Source: Cryobacterium sp. PH31-L1 (lineage in GTDB: Bacteria; Actinomycetota; Actinomycetes; Actinomycetales; Microbacteriaceae). From it: a stretch of DNA of 64,000 nucleotides. The notes under the pieces are model-generated. The model searched no databases. It was not told the origin of the DNA and saw nothing but the letters and a program-made list of their open reading frames with translations. Every line of letters starts with the position of its first letter. Position 1 is the stretch's first letter. Below are positions 61,277 through 64,000 of this stretch, piece by piece. The stretch covers positions 296,452 to 360,451 of the forward strand of contig NZ_JASISM010000005.1 in assembly GCF_030063145.1 (NCBI RefSeq). Direction: 5' to 3'. A program made the translations under genes and the position numbers.

Positions 61277-61963
61277 CTAGGCGGGAAGCTGCCGACTCAC
61301 CATCTCGGCGATCCAGATGGGAGCGAAGGGGGACGTACAGTTTGGCGGCGTCGGGTAATTCTTGAGAACCTCCAGGCGCTCACCAATGTCAATGGCCCGC
61401 GCACGATACTCGGCGTGCTCGATCCCGATCTGGGCCAGGCAGTTGTTCATCGCCCACTGCAGTCGATCCGGGGCATCCTTAATTCGAGCCTCGATGAGGT
61501 CGAGAATCCCTGCGAGGTCGAGCCCCTCGGGATTCTTGGCGATGCGGTCGGCGGTCAGTGCCCAGCCCGCACTCGCCGCAACCGGATCAGGATCGGCGAA
61601 CCACGCCAGGCGCAACTCTTCGGCGTGCGGACTCTTGTTCACTACATAGTTGACGAACCAGTCGTGCACCTTGGGAATGCCCGCCTGGCGCAGCAGGACA
61701 TCCACCTCGCCGGGCGCGAACTCCTTCGGACGAAAGATCAGAATCGCAACCAGCCGCGCGGCGGTGTCACCGGTCCCCCACAGTTCGCGGGCAAGACCCG
61801 GTTGGGCCTTCGGCCGTTTGGCGACCGCACGCAGCTGACCGAGGTTCACTCCGTGGTCGTCGCCGTGCCTGGCATTGATGAGGCGGGCTTTCGGGTCGTC
61901 GAGCTCCACCAGCTCGGCCAGCACCGCTGCCGCCGTCGTTTCGGTTGCCGTCGTCTGGGCCAT
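61277..61963 (-). CDS. DNA alkylation repair protein, AlkD-like
   Basis: 228 residues, all helical HEAT-like repeats. Landmarks: NLGQLRAVAKRP near 40, RELWGTGDTAARLVAILIF near 60, VHDWFVNYVVNKSPHAEELR, ASAGWALTADRIAKNPEGLD and DRLQWAMNNCLAQIGIEHAE. Family members excise alkylated bases without base flipping; this branch may not be catalytic. Single gene with its own terminator. Confidence 0.85.
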   Translation of the reverse strand: MAQTTATETTAAAVLAELVELDDPKARLINARHGDDHGVNLGQLRAVAKRPKAQPGLARELWGTGDTAARLVAILIFRPKEFAPGEVDVLLRQAGIPKVHDWFVNYVVNKSPHAEELRLAWFADPDPVAASAGWALTADRIAKNPEGLDLAGILDLIEARIKDAPDRLQWAMNNCLAQIGIEHAEYRARAIDIGERLEVLKNYPTPPNCTSPFAPIWIAEMVSRQLPA

Positions 61964-62596
61964 GTCGTCCTCCTGCGCACTGCGTGTGCAATTAGAGCCT
62001 ACGGCGGAGGTGGCTGGATGGCACAGCGGTACCGCCCGGCGACCGCGACCGGGGGCACTTGGAGCGCATGACCGCAGTCGCCGACACCAGAATAGTGAAC
62101 GTAGCGGATGCCCCTTAACCCGACGTGCTCACCATCTTCGGTATCCGAGGCGACGCGTCCCGCTGCTGGTGCCAAGTCTTCAAGACGTCTCAAATCGTGT
62201 GGGATGCCGACTCCGTCGCGGAGTAATCGCGCCGATCCGCAGACGCAGATCGCTCGCGGTCGCGGGGGGCACGCAGGCTCTAGGGCTACTCGCTGGATGT
62301 CACGGCCCAGGGCACGGTGCCATCGGCCGCGTCATACCACGGCTCACTCACGCTGTCCGAAGCAGCGGGGGTTCGCGGTCGTGTCGCGGCCGTCGGTGGG
62401 TCGCGCGGTGCTGCGGCGGTGCGGCTCGCCCTACAGTGGGCCACCTTCGCGAGGCGCGGGAGCTGCGCGCGAGGCGAAACTCGCGCGCACTGGCGCAGGT
62501 CCAGCGCGGCGCGCGGCGCTGGAGTTCTGGCCAGGCCGTAGCTCCCGCGCACCTGCGCAGGTCCCGCGCAGCCGGCTGCGGCAGAAAGCAGAACCC
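61964..62596. other. long intergenic region with a gene scrap
   Basis: Holds the acetyltransferase scrap at 62125 and, from 62380 to 62580, extremely GC-rich DNA with GCGCGCG runs and no recognised frame. A minus-strand frame at 62286-62552 ends with DSVSEPWYDAADGTVPWAVT, which looks like a protein end, but I cannot name it. Confidence 0.4.
62125..62226 (+). pseudogene. GNAT-type acetyltransferase, N-terminal scrap
   Basis: VLTIFGIRGDASRCWCQVFK then TSQIVWDADSVAE-stop: the opening of GNAT proteins with the pattern GxRGDPSRCWCQxxK. Stop just upstream (TAA) and the rest absent. Confidence 0.55.
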
Positions 62597-63709
62597 TCAG
62601 GCCACCGGAAGGCGGGTCTTGCCGAGGTACATGAGCTCCCAGAGCGCCTTGGTCTCGGTATATTCCTCGACCAGAACGTCGTCGAGGTACCGGCGCAGAA
62701 TCAGGGTTCCGGCAAAGCGCAGGTACGTGGCGTCGGAGCGCATCAGGCGGGCGAGCAGCTTCGCGGCCGGCGGCACGACGTCGATGAACCGGGTGCGCAG
62801 CAGCGTCTGCTCCCGCTCGAAAGCGATCGTGAAACGGTCGGGACCGGCGCGGTAGTCGTAGGTGAGGGCATCCGCTACCGGCTTACCCGTGGGAGCGTCA
62901 ATGCAGATGCGCTCGGTCGTGACGGCCACCTTGGTGCCGTCGTCGGCCACCACAACACCGTCGCGGGCGAGGTGGAGGATGGTGAGGGGTTCGTAGCCAT
63001 AGGCCTTTTCGGCCGTGATGTGTGCGGCGATCAGGCTGTACGGCCCCACCTGCGCGCGTCCCCAGTACCAGTTGTGCATGAGCTTGCGCAGGGGCGCATC
63101 ACCCCAGTTGTGATCGTGGTAGCCAACCCCCGTTGTGCTGACAGCCTTTCCGTCGACCGAATATTCTGCGTCGACGCGTCCGCTCGGCACCGCCACAAAC
63201 CAGGCGAACGCCTTCTCCACCCCGTTTCGGGCGAACATCTCGTGCCCCGTCGCCGGCCGCCAGGCGGGCACCGTGCCGGTGAGCGTCACGTTCACCGTGA
63301 CGTTCTCAACGGATGCGCTCACCCGGTAGGTCTGCAGGTCACCGCTGAAACGGTGGTCGCCGATGCGCACGTCGCAGCTGTCGGTCGAGGCGCTGAACTG
63401 CTCGGGATCGGCCGCGAAAGTCTTCTCGAACGACCTTCCATCGGGCAGGTCGAGGTTGATGTTCACGAACGGAGCGAGGCGCGTGCCCGGCGTCGCAGGG
63501 TTCTTCGTGTAAAACCCCACGACAAGCTTGGCGCCGTCGTCGAGACTCGCGTCGAGATACCACCACTCGTAGAATCCACGGCGGTTCGGGTCGGTGCGCA
63601 GCCCATCTTCGAACTGGGCCGTGCTAAGCGGGTTGAGACCGAGCCGAGCAAAATCAGCGGGGTCGGCGGCCAGACGCACGCGCGTCGGGCGGGCACTCGT
63701 GGTGGTCAT
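62597..63709 (-). CDS. CrtC/AttH-like (hydroxyneurosporene synthase-type) protein
   Basis: 370 residues, two lipocalin-like halves. RRGFYEWWYLDASLDDGAKL near 43, VGYHDHNWGDAPLRKLMHNW near 195 (the conserved His and Asp pair of carotenoid 1,2-hydratase and AttH proteins), YLRFAGTLILRRYLDDVLVE at the end. Possibly hydrates or binds a terpenoid. No carotenoid genes are nearby, so the substrate is open. AGGAGCGCC before ATG 63709. Confidence 0.82.
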   Translation of the reverse strand: MTTTSARPTRVRLAADPADFARLGLNPLSTAQFEDGLRTDPNRRGFYEWWYLDASLDDGAKLVVGFYTKNPATPGTRLAPFVNINLDLPDGRSFEKTFAADPEQFSASTDSCDVRIGDHRFSGDLQTYRVSASVENVTVNVTLTGTVPAWRPATGHEMFARNGVEKAFAWFVAVPSGRVDAEYSVDGKAVSTTGVGYHDHNWGDAPLRKLMHNWYWGRAQVGPYSLIAAHITAEKAYGYEPLTILHLARDGVVVADDGTKVAVTTERICIDAPTGKPVADALTYDYRAGPDRFTIAFEREQTLLRTRFIDVVPPAAKLLARLMRSDATYLRFAGTLILRRYLDDVLVEEYTETKALWELMYLGKTRLPVA

Positions 63710-63773
63710 GGCGCTCCTAATACCGATGACCTAGGTATACACCAGACTGACGGCGAGGATGCCAACGCGGATG

Positions 63774-63815
63774 CAAAAAGTCGGGCCTCACGCTGTGTGC
63801 ACGTGGGGCCCGCCT
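63774..63815 (-). terminator. terminator of the second beta-helix gene
   Basis: Same hairpin core as 59565 (GGCCCGCCT and GTGTGCACGTGGGG), here followed on the minus strand by T5. Both copies have CCTGCGAGGGAATTCTGTGG next to them. Confidence 0.8.
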
Positions 63816-63875
63816 GGTGTTCCTGCGAGGGAATTCTGTGGGGGGTCTAACCGGGTGGATTAGATGCTGGGTGGG

Positions 63876-64000
63876 TTAGCCTTTTTTGATGATGACGGTG
63901 GTGTTGTCGGTGTAGTAGTTGCGTTGGAAGTCGATCGGGGTGGTGGTTTTGGCGATCACGGCGCAGTTGGCGACTTTGGTGTCTTTTCCGAATTTGTTGT
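63876..64000 (-). CDS. secreted beta-helix protein, copy 2 (C-terminal 41 residues only)
   Basis: Partial gene cut by the right edge. The 125 bases in the window are identical to the 3' end of the first copy (59646-59770): NKFGKDTKVANCAVIAKTTT then PIDFQRNYYTDNTTVIIKKG. The rest lies outside. The two copies are about 4.2 kb apart on the same strand. Confidence 0.9.
   Translation of the reverse strand, partial: NKFGKDTKVANCAVIAKTTTPIDFQRNYYTDNTTVIIKKG

Noticed and set aside
62380..62580. Possible structured RNA in very GC-rich DNA
   Set aside because: GCGCGC runs pair in many ways; no conserved motif or specific fold could be argued.
62108..63850. 580-codon plus-strand frame
   Set aside because: Mostly antisense of the CrtC-like gene; only the GNAT scrap in another frame is supported.

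Overview
The window is a 64 kb piece of a high-GC actinobacterial chromosome. The family is most likely Microbacteriaceae, and something like Cryobacterium would fit. The reasons are the very frequent gcggatgc word inside genes, a DUF222/HNH endonuclease gene flanked by GTCTCGACAGGCTCGACCAGCGG-type repeats, and a mycobacterial-type MenB. The genus is an inference from gene style; no rRNA is present.

Layout. 0-11.7 kb: an APC permease cut by the window edge, then housekeeping and transporter genes mixed with broken ones (DUF1992 gene with an internal stop, headless ABC ATPase, frameshifted cupin, truncated MalT-like regulator). 11.8-18.3 kb: a MarR repressor diverges, across a large palindromic operator, from a six-gene run: acyl-CoA dehydrogenase, 3-hydroxyisobutyrate dehydrogenase, MenB, EtfB, EtfA and a membrane cytochrome b. 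Read together they suggest branched acyl-CoA oxidation whose electrons pass through ETF to a membrane cytochrome and menaquinone. 18.6-25.4 kb: phenol-hydroxylase-type flavin monooxygenase, ArfB, Zwf, a pseudouridine synthase and a methyltransferase. 25.7-31.1 kb: a ribose operon (rbsR-A-C-B-K-D, minus strand) with a tandem LacI operator. Its ribokinase has lost about half its length by an in-frame deletion. 31.3-38.4 kb: zinc alcohol dehydrogenase, MmyB-type regulator, methyltransferase, PoxB-like enzyme, NYN-LOTUS protein and a MOSC protein with a decayed partial copy nearby.

38.66-46.52 kb is a genomic island inserted in the 3' end of tRNA-Pro(GGG). A perfect 40-bp direct repeat of the tRNA end bounds it. 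Just inside the tRNA side lie a terminator, CATCAC repeats, an excisionase-like gene and a broken integrase. Cargo: a conserved actinobacterial hypothetical, a DUF1622 membrane protein, a lipid kinase, a membrane protein, a SRPBCC protein and an ABC exporter, plus gene fragments.

46.5-64 kb: an ECF sigma factor with a membrane partner, a DHFR-like reductase and a VOC protein. Next comes a two-component system facing a copper locus (CopC-CopD fusion and an 1870-residue CotA-like multicopper oxidase with two kinds of added repeats). The window ends with a secreted Pro-Ala-linked beta-helix protein, an AlkD-like protein, a CrtC/AttH-like protein and the end of a second beta-helix gene whose visible 3' end is identical to the first.

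The window has many decaying genes (about a dozen). The best candidates for something new are the ETF-cytochrome b unit, the repeat-bearing multicopper oxidase and the tRNA-Pro island.
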